Below are positions 1 through 9,905 of a DNA stretch of 64,000 bases, one piece after another (position 1 is the stretch's first letter; each line of letters opens with the position of its first letter). Both the position numbers and the translations under genes were made by a program. The notes under the pieces were generated by a model. It saw only the letters and a program-made list of their open reading frames with translations, was not told where the DNA came from and searched no databases. The stretch is from the NCBI RefSeq assembly GCF_900177735.1, contig NZ_FXBB01000001.1, forward strand, positions 267,174-331,173, read 5' to 3'. Source of the stretch: Dethiosulfovibrio salsuginis (lineage in GTDB: Bacteria > Synergistota > Synergistia > Synergistales > Dethiosulfovibrionaceae).

Positions 1-468
1 GTTGAGGGCCCTGAGAGGGGATATCCTCCCACAGGTGGAGACGTCTATATCCGCCCGAAAGGTGCTTATGCCGTTGTCGGGATGTTGCTCCGGGTAGGTA
101 TGGACGGTTATATGGCTCTTATCGAGGTGACCTACCACCGTATCGGGAATAGGCCCCGGCACCGCCTGACCTCGCTCGGACTCGCTGCCTCTCAGCTCCG
201 GAGGAACAGGCTCTTCGGCAATCAGGATGGTGACACTTGCCCCCTGAGGCTCGTAATCCTGCTTCGCTACGTTGAGCACCGTAGCCCCTATTATATCCGC
301 CACATCGCTTAATATGGACGTAACCCTGTCGGCGGAATACTCATCGTCTATGTACTTTATGTACTCCCGCCTTTCCACCAGGCTCTGAGCGTAACATATA
401 TCGTAAAAGTTAAAGCACAGGCTCTTGGTAAGGTTGTTAAAACCGTAGAGCTTTATTCTGTCTTCCAT
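1..468 (-). CDS. speD: S-adenosylmethionine decarboxylase proenzyme, E. coli type (C-terminus outside window)
   Basis: I translated this open frame from the ATG at 468; it runs off the left edge after 156 codons. It makes decarboxylated AdoMet, the aminopropyl donor for spermidine. The N-terminus ([17 protein letters not shown]) and the block [14 protein letters not shown] match the E. coli SpeD family from memory. Ser118 in DKSHI is the expected self-cleavage serine that becomes the pyruvoyl group; [17 protein letters not shown] and [11 protein letters not shown] are further family blocks. The family is about 264 residues, so roughly 100 residues are missing. A GGGAGGTG ribosome site lies just upstream. 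It is the last gene seen of a minus-strand run, 72 nt after the ABC transporter gene. Confidence 0.93.
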   Translation of the reverse strand, partial: MEDRIKLYGFNNLTKSLCFNFYDICYAQSLVERREYIKYIDDEYSADRVTSILSDVADIIGATVLNVAKQDYEPQGASVTILIAEEPVPPELRGSESERGQAVPGPIPDTVVGHLDKSHITVHTYPEQHPDNGISTFRADIDVSTCGRISPLRALN

Positions 469-540
469 GGGACACCTCCCAGATACGAGAAAAAAATCGA
501 CGTAAAAACGCCGCTCTCCAGACCATCGACCACATCAAAG

Positions 541-2094
541 CTAAAAAAGCCTCATTCCAAGGCCCGTTCGACGGTTCTTTCTAACCCTATCGGGCACGAA
601 AGATGCCTCCATCTTCCTCTCGGTCCACCTGGCTAGGCGGATAAAGGGATACCCCAGAAGGAAGTAGATTGCGGCGACTATGATTCCCGTGCCGAAATAA
701 TCGTAGTAGGTGGTGGCTATCTGGCCATAGGCCTTAGTGAGATCGACGAGAGTTATAACCGAGACCAAAGAGGAATCTTTCAGCAGGGATATAAAGTCGT
801 TGGTCACAGGGGGGAGGACCATCCTCACAGCCTGAGGGACGACCACGTGCCTCAGGGCCTCCCGTCTGGTCATGCCCAGACCTAAAGCGGCCTCCATCTG
901 GCCTACAGGCACCGACATAAGGCCAGCCCTGTAGATCTCCGCCTCGTAGGCGGCGTAGTTCATGCCGAGGCCGATAACCCCAGCCATAAAGGGACTCAGC
1001 TTTATGCCTACGTTAGGAAGGCCGTAGAAGATAAAGAACAGCTGTATCAGCACAGGAGTCCCTCTGACTATCTCAACGTACCACATAGATAGTGTGGACA
1101 GAGGAGGGGGGCCGAAGACCCTGAGAAGGGCCAGCATCAAGCCAAAGAGTACCGCCAGAACCATAGAGATCACCGAAACCTGCATGGTCGTCACAGCGGC
1201 CTTGCCCAGTTTAGGCATAAAGGAAAGATACCTCTTGACCTTATCAACCCCTGAAAGTGATGTGCTATGGGACTCCAGCCACTTGTCGTACATCACAGGA
1301 GCGGTCCTGGAGGGACCGACGTCGTGGAACTCTCCGGCGACCATAGGGTTCCAAAGACCCCATCGCTCCAAAATCGCCCGGAGTTCTCCACCGTCTCTCA
1401 TATCGGTTACCGCCTGGTTTACCAGAGCCAATAGCTCGGGGTTATCGTTAGGGACAGCTATACCGTACTCTATCTTTCCTATAGGCCCTCCGACGAACTT
1501 GACCTCCCTCATAGGCCCTCCGTAGTAGAGGGCTATAGGAGCGTCAAACAGGGTACCGTCGAGCCTGCCGTTGGCCAGATCGGTATAGGCGTTTATCTCA
1601 TCGGCATAGGTCCTGATATCCACGTCTCCCAGGGTTTCCAGAACGTACTGAGAGTAGGACTGTTTAAGGGTGCCTATAATTTTACCTTTACAATCCTCCA
1701 GATCGGTGATATCGAAGTTGTCCCTTCTGACCGCTATCTGTAGATGGGTAATATAGTAGGGAACGGAGAAATCAACTACATCCTGGTGTTCTGGGGTTAT
1801 CTCAAGACCGTTTATGGAGACATCGTAAAGTCGCCTCTCCAGGCCCGGTATCAGGTTATCCCATCCGTTTTGGACGAACCGAGCGTTTAGACCCATCCGA
1901 CCGGCTATAGCCTCTATGATCTCCACCTCGTATCCTATGAGATGGTTCATATCGTCTGGATCCTGAAACATATAAGGTGCTCCGCCTTCCGTATCGCCAC
2001 CCCATCTAAGTTCACCTGGTTGAGCGGTTAAAGAGGCGAAGGCAGGAAAAGAGCAGGACAAAAAAGCCAAGACCAGCAACAAACGGCGCATCAT
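541..2094 (-). CDS. Polar amino acid ABC transporter, fused substrate-binding and permease protein
   Basis: One 517-residue chain carries both the solute receptor and the membrane channel of a polar amino acid importer. Residues 1-20 are a signal peptide (MMRRLLLVLAFLSCSFPAFA). Residues about 25-265 form a family-3 binding domain (GYEVEIIEAIAGRMGLNARFV, DGTLFDAPIALYY). Residues about 290-500 are a His/Glu/Arg/opine permease domain with several membrane segments and the ATPase-docking EAA loop (MEAALGLGMTRREALRHV). The start overlaps the end of the ATPase gene by 4 nt (ATGA), so the two are translationally coupled. The substrate cannot be read from sequence; glutamine, arginine or cystine are possible. 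Such receptor-permease fusions are known in several phyla. Confidence 0.9.
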   Translation of the reverse strand: MMRRLLLVLAFLSCSFPAFASLTAQPGELRWGGDTEGGAPYMFQDPDDMNHLIGYEVEIIEAIAGRMGLNARFVQNGWDNLIPGLERRLYDVSINGLEITPEHQDVVDFSVPYYITHLQIAVRRDNFDITDLEDCKGKIIGTLKQSYSQYVLETLGDVDIRTYADEINAYTDLANGRLDGTLFDAPIALYYGGPMREVKFVGGPIGKIEYGIAVPNDNPELLALVNQAVTDMRDGGELRAILERWGLWNPMVAGEFHDVGPSRTAPVMYDKWLESHSTSLSGVDKVKRYLSFMPKLGKAAVTTMQVSVISMVLAVLFGLMLALLRVFGPPPLSTLSMWYVEIVRGTPVLIQLFFIFYGLPNVGIKLSPFMAGVIGLGMNYAAYEAEIYRAGLMSVPVGQMEAALGLGMTRREALRHVVVPQAVRMVLPPVTNDFISLLKDSSLVSVITLVDLTKAYGQIATTYYDYFGTGIIVAAIYFLLGYPFIRLARWTERKMEASFVPDRVRKNRRTGLGMRLF

Positions 2095-2954
2095 ACCACC
2101 CCCGCTAGATGACGGAGAAAATCCTTGGTCCTATCGTTCACCGGATTTGAGAATATCTCATCTCCGTCAGCGACCTCGACTATCTCTCCTTGGTCCATAA
2201 AGACCACGTAATCCGAAGCATCTCTGGCGAAATGCATGGCGTGGGTCACCACGACCTGGGTCATACCTTCAGAGTCGAGATCCCTCATAACCTGAAGGAC
2301 TTCCCCGACAAGCTCTGGATCCAGAGCTGAGGTAGGTTCATCGTATAGCATCACCTTAGGGGCCATCGCAAGGGCTCTGGCTATAGCCGCCCTCTGAGCC
2401 TGGCCACCGGAAAGGGTGACCGGATATCGGTTGGCGTAACCTTTAAGGCCGACCTTCTCCAGCAACCTCAGTGCGCTATCCTCCGCCTCGTCTTTAGGGG
2501 TCTTCTTCACCACCACAGGGGCGAGCATCACGTTTTCAAGGACCGTCTTATGGGGAAACAGGTTGAACCCCTGAAAGACTATGCCGACTTCCTTTCGCAT
2601 CTCGTGGGCTGCCTCCATAAAGGAACGGGTTATAGCCTGATCGGACAAAGATCGGGACAGAGTAACCCCAGCGATCTCGATTCTCCCGGAATCGAGATAC
2701 TCCAGACCGTTAAGACATCGGAGAAAGGTCGACTTGCCACAGCCCGAGGGGCCTATAATGGAGACTAGGTCGCCTTCTTTGATGGTAATGGACACACCTC
2801 TTAAAACGTGCTCGTCTTCAAACCTCTTGTGGAGACCCTCAACAGTGATGAGGACCTCGCTGTTCTTTTCCAATTCCTTCTCACTCTCCTTGAGTTCAAC
2901 GATTTCCCCCTTCCGGGGAACAGGGCGTAGTATGACATAAAAAAGGGAATTCAT
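2091..2954 (-). CDS. Polar amino acid ABC transporter ATP-binding protein (GlnQ-like)
   Basis: This is the ATPase partner of the fused receptor-permease gene directly downstream. Walker A is GPSGCGKST, the signature is LSGGQAQRAAI, and Walker B is KVMLYDEPTSALDPE followed by the H-loop VVVTHAM. The first ~30 residues precede the conserved start of the fold (VLITVEGLHKRF) and the ATG at 2954 has a poor ribosome site, so translation may begin later, for example at the TTG at 2873 with AAGGAG about 12 nt upstream. The core length (~245 aa) fits the GlnQ/HisP family. Confidence 0.9.
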   Translation of the reverse strand: MNSLFYVILRPVPRKGEIVELKESEKELEKNSEVLITVEGLHKRFEDEHVLRGVSITIKEGDLVSIIGPSGCGKSTFLRCLNGLEYLDSGRIEIAGVTLSRSLSDQAITRSFMEAAHEMRKEVGIVFQGFNLFPHKTVLENVMLAPVVVKKTPKDEAEDSALRLLEKVGLKGYANRYPVTLSGGQAQRAAIARALAMAPKVMLYDEPTSALDPELVGEVLQVMRDLDSEGMTQVVVTHAMHFARDASDYVVFMDQGEIVEVADGDEIFSNPVNDRTKDFLRHLAGVV

Positions 2955-3019
2955 AAAGGGGTAGGGTGAAAAAGCGGCAGAAAACAGGTCTATTCCCCGC
3001 CATCACCGCTGGTCACGGC

Positions 3020-3967
3020 CTAAAGAGATTTATGAAGCGCCGTGACCTCTCCATCGGGCGACACGTATCGAACCTCACAGGGTATATGACATCCTGTCAC
3101 ATCGTGAACCACGTGTCTGATCGTCCTCACCAAGGCTCGTACGTCCTGGGAGGTGGCGTTGCCCAGGTTTACCGTAAAATTAGCGTGTCTATGGCTGACC
3201 TGGGCATCCCCTATCCTGAGGCCCTTAAGACCGCACATCTCTATAACCTTCCCCGGAGGTCCCCATTCCCTATGGATATACGGATCGTTGCTGAAGACCG
3301 AACCGCAGTTAGGCTGAGAGAGGGGAAACTTCGCCTTTCTCTCCCGAAGCACCTGGACCATTTCCTCTCTGACCGACTGGACATCCGAGGGGATCAAGGA
3401 CAGCTGAGCCTCAAGGACGATCTTGGAGGTATCCTGAAAACAGGAAGTCCTGTAAGAAAACCCGCACTCCGAGCCCTCCAGTCGATCCACCTCTCCATCT
3501 CTATTCATATAGGTCACCCAATCGACGATCTGACCTATATTCTGCCTCAAACTACCGCCGTTCATGGCGACCACCCCACCTAAAGTACCTGGGATACCGA
3601 CCATATGCTCAAGTCCCGACAGCCCTAAAGACGCCGATCTCCGAGCCAGAGAGGGAATCCACACCCCAGCGTAGCCCCTAACCTTTTCGCCGTCGAAAGA
3701 GGCCTGGGAGAAGGACCTTCCCAGCTTTATAACCGCCCCTCTGATCCCTTGGTCGTCAAAAAGGAGATTCGACCCTCGACCTATCACCACCCAAGGAACC
3801 TCGCAATCGTTGAGGATGCCTACCGCCGCCTTAATATCCTCCACCGAACGAGGCTCGATAAAAAGGTCCGCCGGACCACCGATCCTCCAGGTGCAGTGAT
3901 CTTTAAGGCTTTCTCCCTCTACGACGGGGACCTTTGCCTCCAGAAGCCGACTTAGCGTTTTTCTCAA
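3020..3967 (-). CDS. murB: UDP-N-acetylenolpyruvoylglucosamine reductase
   Basis: MurB reduces UDP-GlcNAc-enolpyruvate to UDP-MurNAc with FAD and NADPH in peptidoglycan precursor synthesis. Seen: the entry to the FAD domain (TWRIGGPADLF), the FAD-binding segment VIGRGSNLLF, GIPGTLGGVVAMNGG, YRTSCF, and NCGSVFSN with the likely proton-donor serine. I chose the TTG at 3967 because AGGAGG lies 7 nt upstream and the family alignment starts near there; the frame is open upstream to an ATG at 4027, which lacks such a site. With this start it overlaps the end of ygiQ by 65 nt. Length is about 315 aa, normal for the family. Confidence 0.92.
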   Translation of the reverse strand: MRKTLSRLLEAKVPVVEGESLKDHCTWRIGGPADLFIEPRSVEDIKAAVGILNDCEVPWVVIGRGSNLLFDDQGIRGAVIKLGRSFSQASFDGEKVRGYAGVWIPSLARRSASLGLSGLEHMVGIPGTLGGVVAMNGGSLRQNIGQIVDWVTYMNRDGEVDRLEGSECGFSYRTSCFQDTSKIVLEAQLSLIPSDVQSVREEMVQVLRERKAKFPLSQPNCGSVFSNDPYIHREWGPPGKVIEMCGLKGLRIGDAQVSHRHANFTVNLGNATSQDVRALVRTIRHVVHDVTGCHIPCEVRYVSPDGEVTALHKSL

Positions 3968-5795
3968 ATCCACCCCTCCTAACTGGAACAGAGCCCTTCT
4001 CGGGCCTAACGAGACAGTTTTCTCCAAAACCTATCAGATCCTCTCTGCCGCACATTCTCAGAGCCTCCAGGACAAGCTTTCGATTTTCCGGCCTGTTGTA
4101 CTGGAGAAGGGCCCTCTGAAGGGCCTTCTGGTGGCCGGTTTTAGCCACGAATATGCCCCTCCCTGTGGAGGGATCGATCTCGGTGTAATACATACAGGTC
4201 GAAAGGCTCCCTGGGGTCGGTATAAAATCCTGGACATGATCGGGCACATGGCCTAAATCCCTCAGTAACTCCGCCAAGGCCACAGCGTCTTTCAAAGTAG
4301 CCCCAGGATGGCTGGATATTAGGTAGGGAATCAGAAACTGCTTCCTGTTGATTTTGGCGTTGATCCTGTCGAAAATGGCCTTAAACCGCAAAAAGACCTC
4401 TATAGAGGGCTTTCCCATCAGAGACAGCACCGAAGGAGAACAGTGCTCCGGGGCCACTTTCAGTATACCGCTGACGTGGTCCCGGCAGAGCTCCTCCAGA
4501 AACTCCCTGTTTTTGCCCGCCAGGATATAGTCGTACCTGATACCCGACCGGATAAACACCTTCTTAACCTTAGGCAACCCCTTCAGCTTCCTGAGGAGCT
4601 CCAGATAGTCCCAGTGGTCACAGTCGAGACCGGGACAGGGCTCTGGAGCCAGACAGGACCTATGGGCACAGGTCCCCTGAGAGAGCTGTTTTTTACAGGA
4701 GGGATGGCGAAAGTTGGCCGTAGGGCCTCCTACATCGTGGATATATCCCTTGAAAGAGGCCATCTCGGTCAGTTTTTTGGCCTCCTCCAGGATCGACCTA
4801 TGGCTTCTTGCCTGGATTATCCTGCCCTGATGGGCCACGATAGCGCAGAAGGAACAGTCGCCGAAACAGCCTCTATGGCTCACTATGCTGAACCGGACCT
4901 CCTCTATGGCAGGAATCCCTCCGGCATCGTCGTACATAGGATGGGGCTCTCTGGCGTAGGGAAGGTCGTAGACGTGGTCCATCTCATCGGTGGACAGTGG
5001 CAGAGCGGGAGGGTTCTGGACCACCACCTTATCCCCGTGGGGCTGACAGACCGTCTTTCCTCTGATAGGGTCCTGCTCCCTGTCCCACAGGTCAAAGGCC
5101 CTGGCGAAGGCCCTTTTGTCCCGGACCACCTCGTCGAAGGAGGGAACCACTACCGAGCCTTCAGGACAATCGGAGGCCCTGTGACAGGTACCTCTTATCC
5201 CGGTGAGACTGGAGACGTCCTCTCCGTCTCTAAGCCTCTCGGCTATCTCCTTGATCTGCCTCTCCCCCATGCCGTAGATCAGCAGGTCCGCCCTGCTGTC
5301 GATCAAAATAGATCTACGGACCTTGTCGGACCAATAATCGTAGTGGGCCATCCTACGAAGGCTGGCCTCTATACCGCCTATGACGAGAGGTATGTCACCC
5401 CATAACTCTCTCACTATATTGCAGTAGACTATAGTCGCCCTGTCGGGCCTGTGACCCACCTCTCCTCCGGGAGAGTAGGCGTCGGTCCGCCTTTTGTTCC
5501 TGGCGGCGGTCAGTTTGTTCAGCATAGAATCCATGTTCCCCGCCGACACCAGAGCCCCTAACCTTGGACGGCCCATGGAGAGAAAATCCTCCCTGGTGCG
5601 CCAATCGGGCTGGGCCGCTATGCCAACCTTAAAGCCCCAGGACTCAAGGCAACGGCAGATCACCGCCGGGCCAAAGCTAGGGTGATCCACGTAGCCGTCG
5701 CCGCTGATGTAGAGAAAGTCCAGCTCCGACCAGCCTCTTAGGTCCATATCCCGTCGACTCACGGGCAAAAACCGCCCACTATCGCTCATCTTCAT
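3903..5795 (-). CDS. ygiQ: YgiQ family radical SAM protein
   Basis: A 630-residue radical SAM protein of the UPF0313/YgiQ family. The N-terminal part (residues ~1-290) contains VIGGIEASLRRMAHYDYW, a family hallmark. The radical SAM 4Fe-4S motif is RGCFGDCSFCAI (CxxxCxxC) near residue 320. A second cysteine-rich stretch (SQGTCAHRSCLAPEPCPGLDC) follows and could hold an auxiliary cluster. The C-terminus is basic (KGPRRRGRKP). The reaction is not known to me. It overlaps hemW by 17 nt and murB by 65 nt, so it sits inside one transcription unit. Confidence 0.9.
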   Translation of the reverse strand: MKMSDSGRFLPVSRRDMDLRGWSELDFLYISGDGYVDHPSFGPAVICRCLESWGFKVGIAAQPDWRTREDFLSMGRPRLGALVSAGNMDSMLNKLTAARNKRRTDAYSPGGEVGHRPDRATIVYCNIVRELWGDIPLVIGGIEASLRRMAHYDYWSDKVRRSILIDSRADLLIYGMGERQIKEIAERLRDGEDVSSLTGIRGTCHRASDCPEGSVVVPSFDEVVRDKRAFARAFDLWDREQDPIRGKTVCQPHGDKVVVQNPPALPLSTDEMDHVYDLPYAREPHPMYDDAGGIPAIEEVRFSIVSHRGCFGDCSFCAIVAHQGRIIQARSHRSILEEAKKLTEMASFKGYIHDVGGPTANFRHPSCKKQLSQGTCAHRSCLAPEPCPGLDCDHWDYLELLRKLKGLPKVKKVFIRSGIRYDYILAGKNREFLEELCRDHVSGILKVAPEHCSPSVLSLMGKPSIEVFLRFKAIFDRINAKINRKQFLIPYLISSHPGATLKDAVALAELLRDLGHVPDHVQDFIPTPGSLSTCMYYTEIDPSTGRGIFVAKTGHQKALQRALLQYNRPENRKLVLEALRMCGREDLIGFGENCLVRPEKGSVPVRRGGFEKNAKSASGGKGPRRRGRKP

Positions 5796-6951
5796 CCCCC
5801 CATAAAAGGGCCTCCCAAAGGGCGTTAGCTATTCTCATGCCCTTTGGGGTGAGCCTGACAACCGGGCCATTCCTCTCGATACAGGAGGACGGAAAACCGG
5901 CTAAACAGCCCTCAAGCCTGCGGTACAGATCCTGGCCAAAATCCTCGGCGAACCGGTCAAGGTCCAGGCCAAAGGAGGTCCGAAGGGCCAGTATAGCCCT
6001 CTCCGACCCCTTTGCGGCCCCCTGAACTCTCTCGGTGTAATCCAGAGCCACCGAATCGTTCAGAGCCTGGGAGTAATCCCCAAGATCCCTGTGATTCTCG
6101 TACCTGAGGCCGCCTAGATATCCCCAGGCACCGGGCCCCAGGCCGAGGACCTCTCCGCCGGTCCAATAGGCCATGTTGTGCCTGCTCCACCGCCCCTCCT
6201 TGGCGAAGCTGGCTATCTCGTACTGGAGATATCCCTTTCTAGGCAGATACCACTGTGCCCAGCGGTAGTGGCCGTATCCGTCGAGCGCCTGGGTTGGAGG
6301 AACCTTACCCCAGAAGGACTGGGGCTCTATGGTCAGCTGATAAAGGGACAGGTGGTGGGGCCCAAGGTCGACCAAAGCCGACAGGCTCCTGTGCCACTTC
6401 CTGACCGACTGGCCCGCTAGGCCGAACATCAGATCGGCACTGACCTCGAAGCCAGCGGCCAAACAGGACTGAACCGCCCATATAGCTCTCTCCACGCCGT
6501 GAAGTCGACCGAGCCACTTAAGCTCGCCGTCGTCCAGGCTCTGGACCCCAACGCTCACCCTGGTGACACCTCTATCCCTCCACAGGGCCAGATGGTCGCA
6601 GGTCAGGCTTTCGGGGTTCGCCTCGACGGAGAACTCCTCAAGATCGCCTAGGTCGAAACTCCGGGATATCAGCTCAAAAAGGGTCTCCCACTGGCCGACC
6701 GACAGCACCGACGGAGTCCCCCCGCCGACGTAGATAGTCCTGACGGACGGCTTTTTCCCTGTGAAAGAACGCCAGAGCTCCGACTCTCTGGACAAAGAGG
6801 AAAGATATAACTCGACCTGATCTCCCGAAGGGACGGAGCTGTTGAAGGCACAGTAAGGACACTTGGACCGGCAGAAGGGCACGTGAATATAGACAGAGAG
6901 GGGCCTGGAAAGCCCCTCTCTGAAGGATACGTCATCTGGAATAGAAACCAT
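5779..6951 (-). CDS. hemW: HemW-like radical SAM heme chaperone / coproporphyrinogen oxidase family
   Basis: This is a radical SAM protein of the HemN/HemW family. The cluster motif PFCRSKCPYCAF has CxxxCxxC spacing, followed by YVGGGTPS and the C-terminal HemN-like domain. HemW proteins bind heme and are thought to deliver it; they usually lack the N-terminal extension of true HemN, as here. The ATG at 6951 directly follows the lepA stop and gives about 390 aa; the open frame extends to 6996 inside lepA, but those extra residues precede the family start. It overlaps ygiQ by 17 nt. Confidence 0.86.
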   Translation of the reverse strand: MVSIPDDVSFREGLSRPLSVYIHVPFCRSKCPYCAFNSSVPSGDQVELYLSSLSRESELWRSFTGKKPSVRTIYVGGGTPSVLSVGQWETLFELISRSFDLGDLEEFSVEANPESLTCDHLALWRDRGVTRVSVGVQSLDDGELKWLGRLHGVERAIWAVQSCLAAGFEVSADLMFGLAGQSVRKWHRSLSALVDLGPHHLSLYQLTIEPQSFWGKVPPTQALDGYGHYRWAQWYLPRKGYLQYEIASFAKEGRWSRHNMAYWTGGEVLGLGPGAWGYLGGLRYENHRDLGDYSQALNDSVALDYTERVQGAAKGSERAILALRTSFGLDLDRFAEDFGQDLYRRLEGCLAGFPSSCIERNGPVVRLTPKGMRIANALWEALLWGDEDER

Positions 6952-6952
6952 T

Positions 6953-8770
6953 TCAGCTCTTGTCTTCATCCATATCGAGGAAAGACATAAAGGCATCGGG
7001 AGGAATGGAGACCTTACCGATCATCTTCATCTTGTCCTTGCCTTTCTTCTGCTTCTCCAGGAGCTTCCTCTTTCTGGTTATGTCCCCTCCGTAACACTTG
7101 GCCAGAACGTCTTTTCTCAGGGCCTTGACGTTTGACCTGACTATAACCTTTTTGCCCACCGATGCCTGAATGGGGACCTCGAACATCTGTCTGGGAATCA
7201 GGTCTTTTAGCTTTTTGACCGCGCTGTGACCTCGGTGATAGGCGTCGTCCTGGTGGCATATGAAGGAAAAGGCGTCCACAGGGTCGTGGTTTATGAGGAC
7301 GTCCACCTTGACCAGATCGCTCTCCCTGAATCCCACCGGCTCGTAGTCCAGAGAGGCGTAGCCCCGAGAGACCGATTGAAGCCTGTCGTAGTAGTCCACT
7401 ATGAACTCCGCCAGAGGGATATCGTAGACAGCCCTGGCCCTTTCGGGGGTTAGGTAGTCCATGGAGACAAAGACCCCTCTCTTTTCCTGGGAGAGCTGCA
7501 TGACCTTGCCCACGTAATCGGAAGGAACGTACACCGTCAGCCTTATATAGGGCTCCGACACACTATCGACGTCCCCGACCTCAGGGTAGTCGGAAGGACG
7601 ATGGGCCTCGATTTCCTTGCCTTTTTTGGTCACGATACGGTAGACAACGTTAGGGGCGGTGGCGACCAACTGGACGTCGAACTCCCTCTGAAGCCTCTCC
7701 CTGGTGATGTCCATATGGAGAAGCCCAAGAAAACCGCAACGGAACCCAAAGCCTAAGGCGGTGGAGTTTTCAGGCTCGAACTCCAAAGAGGCGTCGTTGA
7801 GCTTTAGCTTCTCAAGAGCGTCCCTGAGCTGAGGGTACTCCTCCCTGTCGACAGGGTAAAAACCGCAGTAGACCACCGGCTTTACCATCTGATATCCTGG
7901 AAGGGGGGTCTTCGCCGGTCTATCGTTTAAAGTGAGGGTATCCCCTACCCGAGCCTCGTCGAGAGTCTTTATGCTGGCGGTGATATAGCCCACCTCACCG
8001 ACCCCGAGGGACTCCATAGGGGTGAGCTTAGGCTTAAAGGCCCCGACCTCCTCCACGGTGTACCGCCTGCCGGTGGCCATAAAGAGGACCGAGTCTCCCG
8101 CCTTTATCTCGCCGTCGACGACCCTTATATAGCAGATGATGCCTCGGTAGTTATCGTAGACCGAATCGAAGACCAGGGCCCTGAGAGGTCCTTCCGCCTC
8201 GCCGGTAGGAGGGGGAACCAAGGCCACCAGCTGGGCCAATGCCTCGTCTATGCCTATGCCGTTTTTCGCGCTGGCCAAGACGGCGTTTGAAGCGTCCAGA
8301 CCTACAACGTCCTCGATTTCCTTTCGGATCTCGTCGGGCCTGGCGGAGGGCAAGTCTATCTTGTTAAGCACCGGAACTATCTCCAGGTCCAGATCTATGG
8401 CCTTATAGGCGTTGGCTAGCGTCTGAGCCTCCACACCTTGAGCTGCGTCGACCACCAGCAGGGCCCCTTCGCAGGCCGCCAGGGAGCGGGACACCTCGTA
8501 GCCGAAGTCCACGTGACCAGGGGTATCGATCAGGTTAAGGACGTACCGCTCGCCGTCGGGGGCGGTGTAATCCATCCGCACGGGAACCGACTTTATGGTG
8601 ATACCTCTCTCCCTCTCAAGCTCCAGATTGTCCAGAACCTGCTCCTTCATGACTCTCTTGTCTATAGTCCCGGTGACCTCCAGCATCCTGTCGGCGATAG
8701 TGGACTTGCCGTGGTCGATGTGGGCTATGATGGAAAAATTTCTTATTCTCTTAGGGTCCATTAAAGACAT
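6953..8770 (-). CDS. lepA: Elongation factor 4 (LepA), back-translocating ribosomal GTPase
   Basis: LepA binds ribosomes and promotes back-translocation or late 30S assembly. GTPase motifs are clear: AHIDHGKST (G1), RGITIK (G2), [15 protein letters not shown] (G3) and NKIDLP (G4). The LepA-specific C-terminal block is also present ([22 protein letters not shown], split here as [11 protein letters not shown] and [12 protein letters not shown]). The start is taken as the ATG at 8770 ([15 protein letters not shown]) behind GAGAGGTG; the ATG at 8761 is equally consistent with the family. About 605 aa, full length. It heads the minus-strand run and diverges from the purine operon. Confidence 0.96.
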   Translation of the reverse strand: MSLMDPKRIRNFSIIAHIDHGKSTIADRMLEVTGTIDKRVMKEQVLDNLELERERGITIKSVPVRMDYTAPDGERYVLNLIDTPGHVDFGYEVSRSLAACEGALLVVDAAQGVEAQTLANAYKAIDLDLEIVPVLNKIDLPSARPDEIRKEIEDVVGLDASNAVLASAKNGIGIDEALAQLVALVPPPTGEAEGPLRALVFDSVYDNYRGIICYIRVVDGEIKAGDSVLFMATGRRYTVEEVGAFKPKLTPMESLGVGEVGYITASIKTLDEARVGDTLTLNDRPAKTPLPGYQMVKPVVYCGFYPVDREEYPQLRDALEKLKLNDASLEFEPENSTALGFGFRCGFLGLLHMDITRERLQREFDVQLVATAPNVVYRIVTKKGKEIEAHRPSDYPEVGDVDSVSEPYIRLTVYVPSDYVGKVMQLSQEKRGVFVSMDYLTPERARAVYDIPLAEFIVDYYDRLQSVSRGYASLDYEPVGFRESDLVKVDVLINHDPVDAFSFICHQDDAYHRGHSAVKKLKDLIPRQMFEVPIQASVGKKVIVRSNVKALRKDVLAKCYGGDITRKRKLLEKQKKGKDKMKMIGKVSIPPDAFMSFLDMDEDKS

Positions 8771-8877
8771 ACACCTCTCAAACTGAAGCCTCGCCTTCAA
8801 GGCGGGCTAGGAGAAATCAGGGAAAACTCCACCGATATCATACCAGACCTGGAGAAAAATCGCATCGACCAGAAAGG

Positions 8878-8906
8878 TTGACATTTAAGAGCACTTGATA
8901 AATAAT
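8878..8906 (+). promoter_or_regulatory. Sigma-70 promoter of the purine operon
   Basis: TTGACA at 8878-8883, a 17-nt spacer, then AATAAT at 8901-8906 (one mismatch to TATAAT). It lies about 30 nt upstream of purC, whose ribosome site is CAGGAGGTG. The 164-nt gap between lepA and purC holds nothing else I can name; I see no purine riboswitch. Confidence 0.82.
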
Positions 8907-8934
8907 GTAAGCATATCTTTCAGGAGGTGCCACC

Positions 8935-9651
8935 ATGGAGATCAGAGAAATGCTCTACGAAGGAAAGGCAAAGAGGCTCTACAGCACCGACGACCCTGAG
9001 GTCCTGTACCTGGAGTACAAAAACTCCTTAACCGCCTTCAACGCCAAGAAAAAGGCGGAGATGGAGGGCAAGGGAGAGCTCAACAACCTAATCAGCTCCT
9101 GGATATTCAAATACCTTTCGAAAAAAGGCATAGAGAGCCACTTTATAGAGAAAATCAACGATAACTGCCAGACCGTAAAGCCTGTGACGATAGTTCCCCT
9201 TGAGGTAGTCCTCAGAAACGTCACAGCCGGGTCCATATGCAAGAGGCTCGGCCTCGAGCAGGGAATGAAGCTTTCCAGACCGCTCATAGAGTTCTATTAT
9301 AAGGAAGACGAGCTTGACGATCCCCTGGTGCTTGAGGACCACGCCCTCCTATTCGGCTGGGCCACCGAGGAGGACCTGAAGACCATGAAGGAGATAACCC
9401 TCAAGGTCAACGACGCCCTCATAGAGCTCTTCGACTCCATAGACATAGACCTTGTTGACTTCAAGCTGGAGTTCGGCAAAGACAGCGACGGAAAAATAAT
9501 CCTGGCCGACGAGGTCTCACCGGACACCTGCCGCTACTGGGAGAAGGGAACCGGCAAGAGCCTGGACAAAGACCGTTTCAGGAAGGACATGGGAGACGTT
9601 CTCGGGGCGTACAGGGAGATCTGGCGCAGACTTTCGGAGAGAGGGGAATAA
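8935..9651 (+). CDS. purC: Phosphoribosylaminoimidazole-succinocarboxamide synthase (SAICAR synthetase)
   Basis: PurC joins CAIR and aspartate using ATP. The start MLYEGKAKRLYSTDDP and the blocks SLTAFNAKKKAEMEGKG, PLEVVLRNVTAGS and DEVSPDTCRYW are diagnostic. Length 238 aa matches bacterial PurC. AGGAGGTG lies 7 nt before the ATG. First gene of a ten-gene operon in which every gene touches or overlaps the next, so expression should be coordinate. Confidence 0.97.
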   Translation: MEIREMLYEGKAKRLYSTDDPEVLYLEYKNSLTAFNAKKKAEMEGKGELNNLISSWIFKYLSKKGIESHFIEKINDNCQTVKPVTIVPLEVVLRNVTAGSICKRLGLEQGMKLSRPLIEFYYKEDELDDPLVLEDHALLFGWATEEDLKTMKEITLKVNDALIELFDSIDIDLVDFKLEFGKDSDGKIILADEVSPDTCRYWEKGTGKSLDKDRFRKDMGDVLGAYREIWRRLSERGE

Positions 9652-9653
9652 CG

Positions 9654-9905
9654 GTGAAGTACAAAGCGGAGGTACTGGTACAGCTCAAAGAAGAGGTTCT
9701 GGATACCCAGGGCAAGGCCGTGGCTGGCTCCCTCAAAAGGCTCGGCTACGACGAACCATCGGTCAGGGTCGGAAAGTACATATTGCTCGAACTTGACAGT
9801 CCCGACCTACCATCGGCGGAAAAGACGGTCCACAGCATGTGCAAAGACCTTCTGGTCAACGCCATCATAGAGGAATATTCGGTAAAGCTGGAGGAATCGA
9901 GATGA
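9654..9905 (+). CDS. purS: FGAM synthase subunit PurS
   Basis: This small subunit of the three-part FGAM synthase bridges PurL and PurQ and passes ammonia between them. The 83 residues fit the family (YKAEVLVQLKEEVLDTQGKAV, RVGKYILLEL, and the ending ANAIIEEYSVKLEE-like VNAIIEEYSVKLEE). Translation starts at a GTG two bases after the purC stop, with a G-rich stretch GAGAGGGG upstream. Confidence 0.93.
   Translation: MKYKAEVLVQLKEEVLDTQGKAVAGSLKRLGYDEPSVRVGKYILLELDSPDLPSAEKTVHSMCKDLLVNAIIEEYSVKLEESR

Noticed and set aside
8771..8934. Purine riboswitch before purC
   Set aside because: No conserved three-way-junction sequence seen; only a plain promoter and ribosome site.
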